A stretch of 16,388 bases of DNA from Aureispira sp045105775 (lineage in GTDB: Bacteria; Bacteroidota; Bacteroidia; Chitinophagales; Saprospiraceae), in assembly GCA_045105775.1 (NCBI GenBank), contig JBGCDW010000264.1, positions 1 to 16,388 on the forward strand, in the 5' to 3' direction. Both the position numbers and the translations under genes were made by a program. How positions within the stretch are numbered: position 1 is the stretch's first letter; each line of letters begins with the position of its first letter. Shown here one piece after another: positions 1 through 6,390 of this stretch. The notes beneath the pieces are model-generated. The model had not been told where the DNA came from, ran no database searches, and saw only the letters and a program-made list of their open reading frames with translations.

Positions 1-288
1 GGTAAAATGGGGCGGTGGTAAAATGGGGCGGTGGTAAAATGGGGCGGTGGTAAAACGGGGCGGTGGTAAAATGGGGCGGTGGTAAAACGGGGCGGTGGTA
101 AAACGGGGCGGTGGTAAAACGGGGCGGTGGTAAAACGGGGCGGTGGTAAAACGGGGCGGTGGTAAAACGGGGCGGTGGTAAAATGGGGCGGTGGTAAAAC
201 GGGGCGGTGGTAAAATGGGGCGGTGGTAAAACGGGGCGGTGGTAAAACGGGGCGGTGGTAAAATGGGGCGGTGGTAAAACGGGGCGGT
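1..288. repeat. 16-bp tandem repeat array (18 copies), open to the left
   Basis: Eighteen consecutive copies of GGTAAAAYGGGGCGGT lie head to tail with no spacers and no length change. The only variable base is the eighth (T in copies 1, 2, 3, 5, 12, 14 and 17; C in the other eleven). The array starts at the window edge, so its true length is unknown. Each unit holds G-runs of 2, 4 and 2, so the plus strand is strongly G-rich. On the plus strand every unit carries TAA, and since 16 is not a multiple of 3 all plus frames are closed. On the minus strand all three frames are open. It is a minisatellite, probably variable in copy number (inference); no function can be read from it. Confidence 0.97.
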
Positions 289-351
289 GGAAATGGTGGA
301 AATGGTAGGGACAAGGCATGCCTTGTCCCTACCATTTCCACCATTTCCACC
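286..351. repeat. Perfect 66-bp palindrome with REP-like core
   Basis: Two 33-bp arms (286-318 and 319-351) are exact reverse complements meeting at GCATGC. The inner 24 bp (307-330, AGGGACAAGGCA and its complement) form a REP-like core. The outer part of each arm consists of 9-bp repeats: GGAAATGGT twice on the left (289-306), ACCATTTCC on the right. The right side continues with two further copies to 366, making four there. It lies between the 16-bp array and the 3' end of the secreted-protein gene, where it could act as a terminator for that minus-strand gene, but it is not followed by a U-tract. A REP/MITE-like element is the best reading; the name of any family is not known to me. Confidence 0.9.
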
Positions 352-366
352 ATTTCCACCATTTCC
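331..366. repeat. Four tandem copies of a 9-bp repeat
   Basis: ACCATTTCC is repeated four times without interruption. The first two copies pair with the two inverted copies at 289-306 across the REP-like core. The last two (349-366) are surplus and probably arose by slippage after the palindrome formed. The repeat ends 7 bp before the stop codon of the neighbouring minus-strand gene. Confidence 0.9.
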
Positions 367-373
367 CTCGCCT

Positions 374-1312
374 CTACTGGCGTTTGGCGCGTTCGCCATT
401 GACCGTCCAGCCACTATTTTTGGTGTCGTCAAATAGGCGGCGCAGATTGGCACCGTGAGCAGGATCATTGTTCCAACGCTCTTTTTGTTCTAGTGTGCTG
501 CGTACAATATCAAATAAGGCTTGTTGTACGTGGTCTACAATTTTGGGGTCGATGTGAGCAGAACGCATCCCACTGAGTGGCGTGTGTTTGCGCCATTGAT
601 AATAAGCGACCAAACTGGCTAGTCGCCTCAATTCATCTTCTTTACGCATTTTGAAACGGCTCTCGCCCTTCCAAGCCATGTCATCGGGATTTTCCATGCA
701 ATTACTTAGAGCTTGGGCGGCATCGGCTACAATAGCCCCTTGCTCGGCTTGCACCCCAAAGGGGCGGTCGTGGTTTTTGCTCACATACTGTAGCATAGCT
801 CTATAAACACGTGTGACCTGGATATTTTTGGGGTCTGCCCAAGGCGCGTTTATTTCTTTGTCGCGCATGTAATCTTTCCAAATAAAAAAGATCTCTTGCG
901 CCTCGGTGCTGCTTGCACCCAAGTCTTTGAGGTCTTCTATCGCTGCCGAAAATTTATTACTTTTCAAGGATTTTGCTACTTTTTTGAGTTCGGCTTCCTG
1001 TCCTAATTTCAATTGCACATTCAGTTCATTGGCATAACGCTGCATATTTTCAACAATCTCCTTGTAATTATCTCTGGTATAAGCTTCTTTGTCTATTTCT
1101 TTGGTGGGCGTTTTGTCGCTTGCCATCAATTCGGTTCCTCCCAAAATGGCCGTCAATGTTTTTTCATACTCTGCCTTTACTTGCGATTCTTTGCCATTGG
1201 GTGTTGCCAAGGGATAATGCCCGTTAAATCGCAATTTTTGGGCGGTCATATTTTGTACAAATAATAGAGACAATAAGGAGAGCAAACAAAATGTGTATAG
1301 ACGCTGTATCAT
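374..1312 (-). CDS. Secreted protein of unknown function
   Basis: This encodes a 312-residue protein I do not recognise. It starts with a clear signal peptide: Met-Ile-Gln-Arg, then a leucine-rich core (about residues 5-19) ending near Met-Thr-Ala-Gln at 22-25, so the mature protein is probably periplasmic or exported. The rest is charged, mostly helical in appearance, with no membrane span. I see no catalytic motif. A TTG 10 codons upstream is in frame, but the ATG at 1310-1312 places the signal peptide at the N-terminus and is preferred. It follows bshC on the same strand after about 300 bp, so it is probably transcribed on its own. Its stop codon lies only 7 bp from the 9-bp repeats and the palindrome at 286-366, which may end its transcript. 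Confidence 0.8.
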   Translation of the reverse strand: MIQRLYTFCLLSLLSLLFVQNMTAQKLRFNGHYPLATPNGKESQVKAEYEKTLTAILGGTELMASDKTPTKEIDKEAYTRDNYKEIVENMQRYANELNVQLKLGQEAELKKVAKSLKSNKFSAAIEDLKDLGASSTEAQEIFFIWKDYMRDKEINAPWADPKNIQVTRVYRAMLQYVSKNHDRPFGVQAEQGAIVADAAQALSNCMENPDDMAWKGESRFKMRKEDELRRLASLVAYYQWRKHTPLSGMRSAHIDPKIVDHVQQALFDIVRSTLEQKERWNNDPAHGANLRRLFDDTKNSGWTVNGERAKRQ

Positions 1313-1612
1313 GTCAGGGAGCTTTTTGTTGGTTAATAACAAAAGAAGTTTAGTGGTTTAGTTGCGGTAGCAAGCTTGGCAATGTTTTGTTTGAATGGGA
1401 CCACAAAGCCTTGGATTGCTAACGTTGCTAATGCTTATAAAATTGTGCCATAAATTAAGCAAGTCCTATTGATTATTATAGGATTTGCCAAAAATAAATA
1501 AATGAATTTGGCAATTCGGGGGTTGATAGAGATTTTGTTAGCGGGTTGGAGTTGTAACCACCTCCTAATAGTGTTTGGGACAATTTAAACCATTGATGCC
1601 CTTCTATCCATA
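1313..1612. other. Intergenic region with two weak hairpins
   Basis: About 300 bp separate bshC from the secreted-protein gene. Two short inverted repeats lie side by side: 6-bp arms at 1464-1469/1478-1483, and TTGCCAAA at 1485-1492 with its complement at 1507-1514 around an AT-rich 14-nt loop. Either could help end the bshC transcript, but neither is followed by a good U-tract on the minus strand. No open frame of note, RNA gene or convincing promoter box was seen. Confidence 0.5.
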
Positions 1613-3211
1613 CTACAAATTATGCTTCACTACCAACAATTGCTTATCCAATGGCTCAATTTCTTGGTACAGCGTGTTTATAAATTCATTGCCATAACGG
1701 GTATAAAAGCCCATAAAATTATCGTATCGTTCTTGCAATCCTTGATTGGGAAACAACGTGTCTTTGATTTTTTCAATCTGTTGAATGCTGCTCTCTTGTT
1801 TTTGTTTTTCGGCACGAATGAGGCGTTGTTCTAGTTTGCCAATGGCTTTTTGAGTGTTGACCTGCTGGGCAATGACGGCTTTTTCTAACGCAGGATCTAC
1901 CGCTATTGTTTTGGTTAGCAACTGCTCAAATACTTGATTAAGTGCTTCTAATTCTTGGGCAAAAGATAATTCTTCACTGGCATTGTCTATCACATATTGT
2001 TTGATAAGCTGGTGAGTATCGGTAAAAATATCGCTAATACCCAACTCCAATTTGTCCATCAGTTTAGAAATCCCCTTGGGAATCCAAAGCACCGAAGCTC
2101 TACGCACCAACATCGGAAAAGGGATTTGATAATGTTCAAATTGTTTTTTGCGTTCTAGCCAATAGGCCAACTCTCCCCCACCGCCTACATAGGCCAAATT
2201 TGGGAAAACCAACTCTTGAAACAGAGGGCGCAAGATTACATTCGGGCTAAATTGCTCTGGCTGCTCTTCCAAATGTTGCAACAACTCTGCTTTGCTAAAA
2301 CTAATATCTGTGTCCAACACTTGGTATTGTCCTTCTTCCAAAACAATTCTGCTGCGTTTTTGTGGGCTCAAGTAAAATACATTGATGGAACGAGCATGAG
2401 CTTGTTGCCCAAAACCAGCTGCCTCTAATTCTTGTACGGTTTGTTCTACCAATGCTTTGGAGCTGTGTTGTAGTAATTCTTCTTGGAGAACAGGAATCAA
2501 CTGTTGCTTAAAAGCCTTGGTGCCTGCGTTGGCAATGACCAGTCCATAATCGGCAAACAACCAATTGAGCAAATCGCGCACCCCTTCCCGATAGGTTCTA
2601 GCCGTTCCAAAATAAGCTTCTAGCTTTTCGGCCAATAGTTGAGCATCCACGCCATTGCCCAAGATTTCCTTGGTCTGATCCAATACTGCCCGCATAGAAC
2701 CTGTATCATACGCTCCTACAGAGCCGCCTTGCTCATCGTCCCAAGTCAGGGTATTGCCAAACAAATGCAAATGATTGACCTCTTCAAAGTCGTGGTCTTC
2801 GCCCCCCATCCAAAACACAGGCACTACCTGTACTGCTGGATACGTTTGTTGTACCAGTTCGGCCAGTTTGATGGCACTCAAAATTTTGTACATAGTGTAC
2901 AAAGGCCCTGTGAATAAACTAGGCTGGTGGGCAGTAATAATGGTGTAACAATTGTCTTGGCGCAATGCCTTAATATTGTTTAGGGTAGCTTCTGACGCTT
3001 CTACGGCTTGGTATTGTGCTAATAATTCTGTGGCTAGAAGGGTTCTTTTATTACGATCAAAACCCTGCTTGGCAGCAATAACTGCTTCGAATTGCTCCAA
3101 ATTAACAGGATGTTCATAAAACGGGCGCAAAGTAGGTTCTGCGGCGGCATAAGCCTTATCTAAAGTCGAAAATTCAGCTACCGCTGCATAATCCAATCGT
3201 GTAATTTCCAT
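1613..3211 (-). CDS. bshC: Bacillithiol biosynthesis cysteine-adding enzyme BshC
   Basis: BshC catalyses the last step of bacillithiol synthesis, adding cysteine to glucosaminyl-malate in the cytoplasm; bacillithiol replaces glutathione in Firmicutes and many Bacteroidota. The 532-residue length is normal for the family. Family hallmarks are visible: ITAHQPSLFTGPLYTMYK at 92-109 and PVFWMGGEDHDFEEVNH at 131-147 in the nucleotidyl-transferase-like core. A long C-terminal helical coiled-coil segment (about 400-490) is followed by the conserved LFPNQGLQERYDNF motif. The ATG at 3209-3211 is the only sensible start. The gene stands alone between a DUF1415 gene (119 bp upstream) and a secreted-protein gene. 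No bshA or bshB is present here, as is common, since the pathway genes are scattered in this phylum. Confidence 0.95.
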   Translation of the reverse strand: MEITRLDYAAVAEFSTLDKAYAAAEPTLRPFYEHPVNLEQFEAVIAAKQGFDRNKRTLLATELLAQYQAVEASEATLNNIKALRQDNCYTIITAHQPSLFTGPLYTMYKILSAIKLAELVQQTYPAVQVVPVFWMGGEDHDFEEVNHLHLFGNTLTWDDEQGGSVGAYDTGSMRAVLDQTKEILGNGVDAQLLAEKLEAYFGTARTYREGVRDLLNWLFADYGLVIANAGTKAFKQQLIPVLQEELLQHSSKALVEQTVQELEAAGFGQQAHARSINVFYLSPQKRSRIVLEEGQYQVLDTDISFSKAELLQHLEEQPEQFSPNVILRPLFQELVFPNLAYVGGGGELAYWLERKKQFEHYQIPFPMLVRRASVLWIPKGISKLMDKLELGISDIFTDTHQLIKQYVIDNASEELSFAQELEALNQVFEQLLTKTIAVDPALEKAVIAQQVNTQKAIGKLEQRLIRAEKQKQESSIQQIEKIKDTLFPNQGLQERYDNFMGFYTRYGNEFINTLYQEIEPLDKQLLVVKHNL

Positions 3212-3330
3212 GAAAGTGTGCTACTGGACTTGTGAAATGGTTAAAAAATGCTCTTATCTCATTAATAGTTAAAAGAAAGTAGAACAACAACCTTTGTAAT
3301 GAAGTTGCGAAGATAGTTTTCTTTAAGGAA

Positions 3331-3882
3331 TTATTCAGCAGTATAACAAGCCTGTAGTAATGCTTGCCAAGTAGCCAAGCTTTTTTGATTGGCCAACGCT
3401 ATATTTTGTTCGGGAATAATCGCTGGATTGGGATAATGTTCCAAGGCATTTTCTAGGCTTTCTTCTCGAAGCAAATGCAGCATTGGATAAGGCGAACGAT
3501 TGGTATAATTGGAGACATCATTGATTGTCGTTCCTCCAAAAACATATTGAGGGTGAAAACTTGCCAGTTGGTAAATACCCGTGTATTCCATTTGTTCAAG
3601 CAAGCTTTCGGCTATATTCAACAATTCTAAGTAGTCTCCAAAGTCATCCAGTCCATTAGGAAAAATAAGCAAAGTGGTTTCCACAGTAGCATTGGCATCC
3701 AATTCCTGACAAGCCGCCACCAATGCTTCCAACATTTCTTCCATGACCCCAGTAGTACACACTCGATAAGCAACATTGTCTTGCAGAAACACTTTTCGAG
3801 CAAAGGGGCAAAAGTTAAAGCCAATCACTATATTTTCTAGCCATTTTTGGGTGGCTTGTTGTATAGATGCAGTTGTTGCCAT
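3331..3882 (-). CDS. DUF1415 family protein
   Basis: This is a 183-residue cytoplasmic protein of the DUF1415 family, whose biochemical role is not established. The family signature is clear: a leading TQKWLENIVIGFNFCPFA segment containing the conserved Cys-Pro-Phe-Ala, then a region LLIFPNGLDDFGDYLELLN, then YQLASFHPQYVFGG and NRSPYPMLHLLRE. The conserved cysteine and histidines suggest a metal or redox site, but this is inference. The start at ATG 3880-3882 gives the usual family length. A longer in-frame version reaching 3987 would add 35 unrelated residues and run into the 3' end of the upstream gene, so it is rejected. It lies 50 bp downstream of the DUF2007-like pair and may be the last gene of that operon. 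Confidence 0.85.
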   Translation of the reverse strand: MATTASIQQATQKWLENIVIGFNFCPFARKVFLQDNVAYRVCTTGVMEEMLEALVAACQELDANATVETTLLIFPNGLDDFGDYLELLNIAESLLEQMEYTGIYQLASFHPQYVFGGTTINDVSNYTNRSPYPMLHLLREESLENALEHYPNPAIIPEQNIALANQKSLATWQALLQACYTAE

Positions 3883-3932
3883 AGTATTGTTGTGTATAAT
3901 TGTAATAATGCGTTGTGTATGGATTCTCCCCA

Positions 3933-4325
3933 TTACATCAATAAAGATAAGGCTAGAATAATACCCAATAGTCCTAGAACCATCCATCCAAAAAAACTTA
4001 AAGCACTACGAGACTGGTCTGTTGGCTCATCTATTTCATCATACTGATCCAAAATTTGGTCTACTGCTGCTTTATCAGCTTCTCTAATGTGTAACAACAC
4101 ATCCAATTGATGGCTCGAACTGGTAATTCCTGAATTGGCATTGCCTTGTATGCTTGGATTTTCTATTCCATAAACTATATTGGCTTGATCCAATGCTATA
4201 CAAATGACGGCTACTGTAGTGCCACTCAGCAAGGCATGGGGCACCATTCCCTCAAATTTAATCAAATTTTTGTCTTGATTAAATTGGTAATTCTGATGCT
4301 GGTAGTCGTCTAGTAAATCACTCAT
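3933..4325 (-). CDS. Tail-anchored DUF2007-like protein (paralogue B)
   Basis: A 130-residue protein with a soluble N-terminal domain and one C-terminal membrane span (about 108-129), predicted to be tail-anchored with the domain in the cytoplasm. It is a diverged copy of the gene directly upstream. Both share a start with Asp-Leu-Leu-Asp-Asp, a (F/L)EGxxP(H/Y)xxLxG segment, an alpha-beta stretch around ALDQANIVYGIENP, and a late strand-helix LDVLLHIREADKAAVDQIL. The pattern of a helix, a short strand with a Glu-Asn-Pro-type turn and a final strand with a helix resembles DUF2007 proteins, sometimes called putative signal transducers. That assignment is inferred from layout, not a search. The start is 10 bp after the stop of the upstream paralogue, so the two are almost certainly cotranscribed. 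Confidence 0.75.
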   Translation of the reverse strand: MSDLLDDYQHQNYQFNQDKNLIKFEGMVPHALLSGTTVAVICIALDQANIVYGIENPSIQGNANSGITSSSHQLDVLLHIREADKAAVDQILDQYDEIDEPTDQSRSALSFFGWMVLGLLGIILALSLLM

Positions 4326-4335
4326 ATACTATCTA

Positions 4336-4764
4336 TTAAAACATTCCACTTTGTCTTGCTTGACTAAATATAAGCAGGGCAAGAAGTAAAGCTGCCAACC
4401 AATAAAACTGCTTAAAATTATCTTCTTTGGGGGCTTGTTCGGCCTGTACTTGTAGCTGTTGTTCATAGGATTCTACCAATTGGTCAGCGGCTGCTTTTTG
4501 TGCGCCTTGAATGTAGACCAAGGTATCCACCATATTGAGTTGGGTGCTCGCCAAAGGGATGATTCCTGTGCCATTCATGGTCGCAGGTTGTGATTGTAAC
4601 GTATATTCAATTTCATGTTCATCCAATAAGGCACAAACATCTGCCAAGGCATCCCCTCTGAGAATACTGTAGGGAATCTTGCCCTCCAAGCTCTTAAGTT
4701 CTTCGGCTGAAAGGGCTGCTTTATAAACACCAAAGCCATCATCTAGTAAGTCATCATTTGTCAT
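4336..4764 (-). CDS. Tail-anchored DUF2007-like protein (paralogue A)
   Basis: A 142-residue protein, first of a tandem pair. An N-terminal DDLLDDGFGVYKA is followed by LEGKIPYSILRGDALADVC, ALLDEHEIEYTLQSQP and a late MVDTLVYIQGAQKAAADQL segment, a Gln-rich linker (about 101-113) and a C-terminal hydrophobic helix (about 120-137) ending in a short basic tail. The alpha-beta domain resembles DUF2007 (inference). Both copies conserve the hydrophobic core, but identity between them is low, so the duplication is old. Expression probably starts in the short gap between this gene and the ndk terminator at 4832-4869; I cannot single out a promoter. Substrate or partner is unknown. Confidence 0.75.
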   Translation of the reverse strand: MTNDDLLDDGFGVYKAALSAEELKSLEGKIPYSILRGDALADVCALLDEHEIEYTLQSQPATMNGTGIIPLASTQLNMVDTLVYIQGAQKAAADQLVESYEQQLQVQAEQAPKEDNFKQFYWLAALLLALLIFSQARQSGMF

Positions 4765-4831
4765 AAGTATTGGGTTTTATAAAAAAACATTCTTTATACC
4801 AATTAAAAGTATAAAAAATAGCCCAGCAATA

Positions 4832-4869
4832 AAAATGCTGTTTCAACAGTAGTGTTGAAACAGCATTTT
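4832..4869 (-). terminator. Rho-independent terminator of ndk
   Basis: A perfect 16-bp stem (4832-4847 with 4854-4869) encloses a 6-nt loop, AGTAGT on the plus strand. The arm is AAAATGCTGTTTCAAC. Read on the minus strand it begins about 25 bp after the ndk stop codon and ends in a run of T, the classic layout. The A/T-flanked stem is symmetrical, but no plus-strand gene ends here, so it serves ndk. Confidence 0.9.
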
Positions 4870-4894
4870 GTACAAACTATATGCAGTCAATTGC

Positions 4895-5314
4895 TTAGAA
4901 TTGCTCAGTACCTGCAAAGTGGAAATTGCCTTCGATTGCTGCGTTTTCATCAGAATCAGAACCGTGTACAGCATTCTCACCAATGCTCTTAGCATACTTG
5001 GCACGGATCGTACCTTCTTTGGCTTCGGCAGGATTGGTTGCACCAACCAATTCGCGAAAATCAACTACAGCATTGTCTTTCTCCAAAATAGCAGCTACGA
5101 TAGGACCAGAAGTCATAAATTCTACCAATTCGCCAAAGAAAGGACGCTCACTGTGTACAGCATAAAATTTCTCTGCGCCAGCTTTTGTCAATTGTGTCTT
5201 TTTCAAAGCAACGATTCTAAATCCTGCTTCAGTGATTTGATTTAAAATTGCGCCAATGTGTCCAGCTTTTACAGCATCGGGCTTAATCATGGTTAACGTT
5301 CTGTTAGTAGCCAT
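4895..5314 (-). CDS. ndk: Nucleoside diphosphate kinase
   Basis: Ndk transfers the gamma-phosphate of ATP to nucleoside diphosphates through a phosphohistidine, keeping NTP and dNTP pools balanced in the cytoplasm. The 139-residue length is typical. The N-terminal strand TLTMIKPDAV has the phosphate-binding Lys11, and the active site NAVHGSDS gives His117, followed by SDENA. Other conserved residues include Arg87, Arg104 and Asn114. The start at ATG 5312-5314 begins MATNRTLTMIKPD as in other Bacteroidota; an upstream in-frame start would add 17 non-conserved residues. It is a single-gene unit with a strong terminator downstream and a promoter-like box upstream. Confidence 0.97.
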   Translation of the reverse strand: MATNRTLTMIKPDAVKAGHIGAILNQITEAGFRIVALKKTQLTKAGAEKFYAVHSERPFFGELVEFMTSGPIVAAILEKDNAVVDFRELVGATNPAEAKEGTIRAKYAKSIGENAVHGSDSDENAAIEGNFHFAGTEQF

Positions 5315-5375
5315 TTTGTTGTTTATTGTTGTAATAGTATAATCAATTAAATAGGGTGTATTCAAACACGCGCGG

Positions 5376-5383
5376 CAAAACTA
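5376..5383 (-). promoter_or_regulatory. Candidate -7 box for ndk
   Basis: Read on the minus strand this is TAGTTTTG, an exact match to the Bacteroidota -7 consensus TAnnTTTG, about 60 bp upstream of the ndk ATG. I do not find a clear TTTG -33 element at the right distance, so this rests on the -7 box alone. Confidence 0.35.
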
Positions 5384-5510
5384 AGAAATTTTGAGCGCTT
5401 GTTAGACTTTTGTTTGTTTATTTTTGGTTAAGTTGTTGGAGAACAAAAATTTGGTGGTAGTAATTAACTAAAATTGATCTGTTTAGAGTGCTATAAATTC
5501 TATAGATAAC

Positions 5511-5825
5511 ATGAAAGAACAACTATTTAAGTGGCGCCTACTATTAATTGCTATTGGTTTCACTTTTGCTTTTTGCTGGCTCATTATTCCCCCATTGCTC
5601 CAAAATCCAGATGTAATCGGTGCTTTTGCTGCTGGTTTTGTCAATCCTTATGCTTCAGGCTACTCCACAGATGTATTTTGTTGTTGGTTGATCTTATTGG
5701 TATGGGTGGTTTATGAATCTTCTACGATAAAACACGGCTGGATTTGCCTCGTCCTTGGTCTTATACCTGGTGTGGCGGTGGGTTTTGCCCTTTATTTACT
5801 TTTGAGGATGCAACAGTTGAAATAA
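5511..5825 (+). CDS. Small integral membrane protein, DUF2834-like
   Basis: A 104-residue, very hydrophobic inner-membrane protein with about three membrane spans (roughly 9-29, 55-70 and 77-98). The central segment FVNPYASGYSTDVFCCW, with Asn-Pro before an Asp at the head of the second helix, resembles the DUF2834 family, which has similar length and topology; function is unknown. The stop lies 10 bp before the SLOG-like gene, so the two are probably an operon. A TATTTTTG box, matching the Bacteroidota -7 consensus, occurs at 5419-5426, about 85 bp upstream. No enzymatic residues can be pointed out. Confidence 0.65.
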   Translation: MKEQLFKWRLLLIAIGFTFAFCWLIIPPLLQNPDVIGAFAAGFVNPYASGYSTDVFCCWLILLVWVVYESSTIKHGWICLVLGLIPGVAVGFALYLLLRMQQLK

Positions 5826-5835
5826 ATTTTGAGTC

Positions 5836-6270
5836 ATGGCAACCATAAAATACGGTATAGTAGGCTATAGTAAAAACGAATTTGATCAAAAAAGAGCTAC
5901 ACAAATCCTAAAAGAATGCTTTGAGAAAATCAAAAAGAAGCATCCCCATGCTATTGTAGAAATTGTAAGTGGCTACACCAATACAGGGGTTCCTAAGATT
6001 GCTTATGAACTGGCCGATCAATTTGGTTTTGTTACGGTAGGCTTTTCGGCAGAACAAGCCCTAAACGTTCGTTGTGGGGTGTATCCTGTTCAAAAAGTGA
6101 TTTTGAAAGGAAGCTATTTTGGCGATGAATCTGAATATTTTGTGCGGTATATCAATGCCTTGATTCGAGTTGGAGGTGGTCCACAAAGCAGGCATGAAAC
6201 CGCCTTGTTCAAAGCCATATCTGCACAGCAGCCTTTGAATGATTTGCTGCAAGAATTTGAGGTGGAGTGA
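5836..6270 (+). CDS. SLOG-like Rossmann-fold nucleotide-binding protein
   Basis: A 144-residue cytoplasmic protein. It opens with the strand IKYGIVGYSKNEFD, followed by a Lys-rich helix, a second strand IVEIVSGYTNTGVPKIAYELA (45-60 being a glycine turn and helix), TVGFSAEQA, and the key motif IRVGGGPQSRHETALF at 110-125. The glycine-rich turn followed by a conserved Glu mirrors the GG-x-GT...E nucleotide site of the SLOG superfamily (LOG, DprA, TIGR00725 proteins). The exact sequence differs from LOG phosphoribohydrolases, so cytokinin-type activity should not be assumed. Members of this superfamily bind or cleave nucleotides. It follows the DUF2834-like gene by 10 bp. The fold assignment is inference from motifs. 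Confidence 0.6.
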   Translation: MATIKYGIVGYSKNEFDQKRATQILKECFEKIKKKHPHAIVEIVSGYTNTGVPKIAYELADQFGFVTVGFSAEQALNVRCGVYPVQKVILKGSYFGDESEYFVRYINALIRVGGGPQSRHETALFKAISAQQPLNDLLQEFEVE

Positions 6271-6315
6271 TCTAATTAGGTTAGCATTGAAGAAGATTCA
6301 TTACGCTCCAAAATC

Positions 6316-6353
6316 TACCTTAATTAAGGTATCCAATAAAAACCCTATCTTTG
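6316..6353 (+). promoter_or_regulatory. Promoter with overlapping operator-like palindrome
   Basis: TATCTTTG at 6346-6353 matches the Bacteroidota -7 consensus TAnnTTTG exactly and sits 37 bp before the nuclease ATG, giving a short leader. A perfect 16-bp palindrome, TACCTTAATTAAGGTA, lies at 6316-6331, covering the place where a -33 element would be (about 20 bp before the -7 box). No TTTG is present there. The position suggests a repressor or activator site controlling the nuclease operon; this is inference. Confidence 0.45.
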
Positions 6354-6390
6354 TAAGATCTATGAGGCTGTTTTTTAAAATTATTATAAT

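Larger units (their letters stand above)
1..362 (-). other. Doubtful open frame through the repeat array (partial)
   Basis: Beginning with ATG at 360-362, 11 bp after the stop of the secreted-protein gene, a minus-strand frame stays open to the left edge (at least 120 codons). It starts with Met-Val-Glu triplets from the 9-bp repeats, crosses the palindrome, then becomes a 16-residue proline-rich repeat (TAPFYHRPVLPPPRFT and variants) from the 16-bp array. The T/C variation gives Ile/Val, His/Arg or silent changes. No signal peptide, domain or ribosome binding site is visible, and openness follows automatically from the repeat sequence. Most likely non-coding; recorded because it would appear in automated annotation. 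Confidence 0.15.

Noticed and set aside
1..288. CRISPR array
   Set aside because: The 16-bp units are directly joined with no spacers and no cas gene is present.
3331..3987. Longer start for the DUF1415 gene
   Set aside because: The extra 35 residues are unlike the family, and the extension overlaps the upstream gene; ATG at 3880-3882 fits family length.
4895..5365. Longer start for ndk
   Set aside because: The extra 17 residues have no counterpart in Ndk; MATNRTLTMIKPD is the expected N-terminus.
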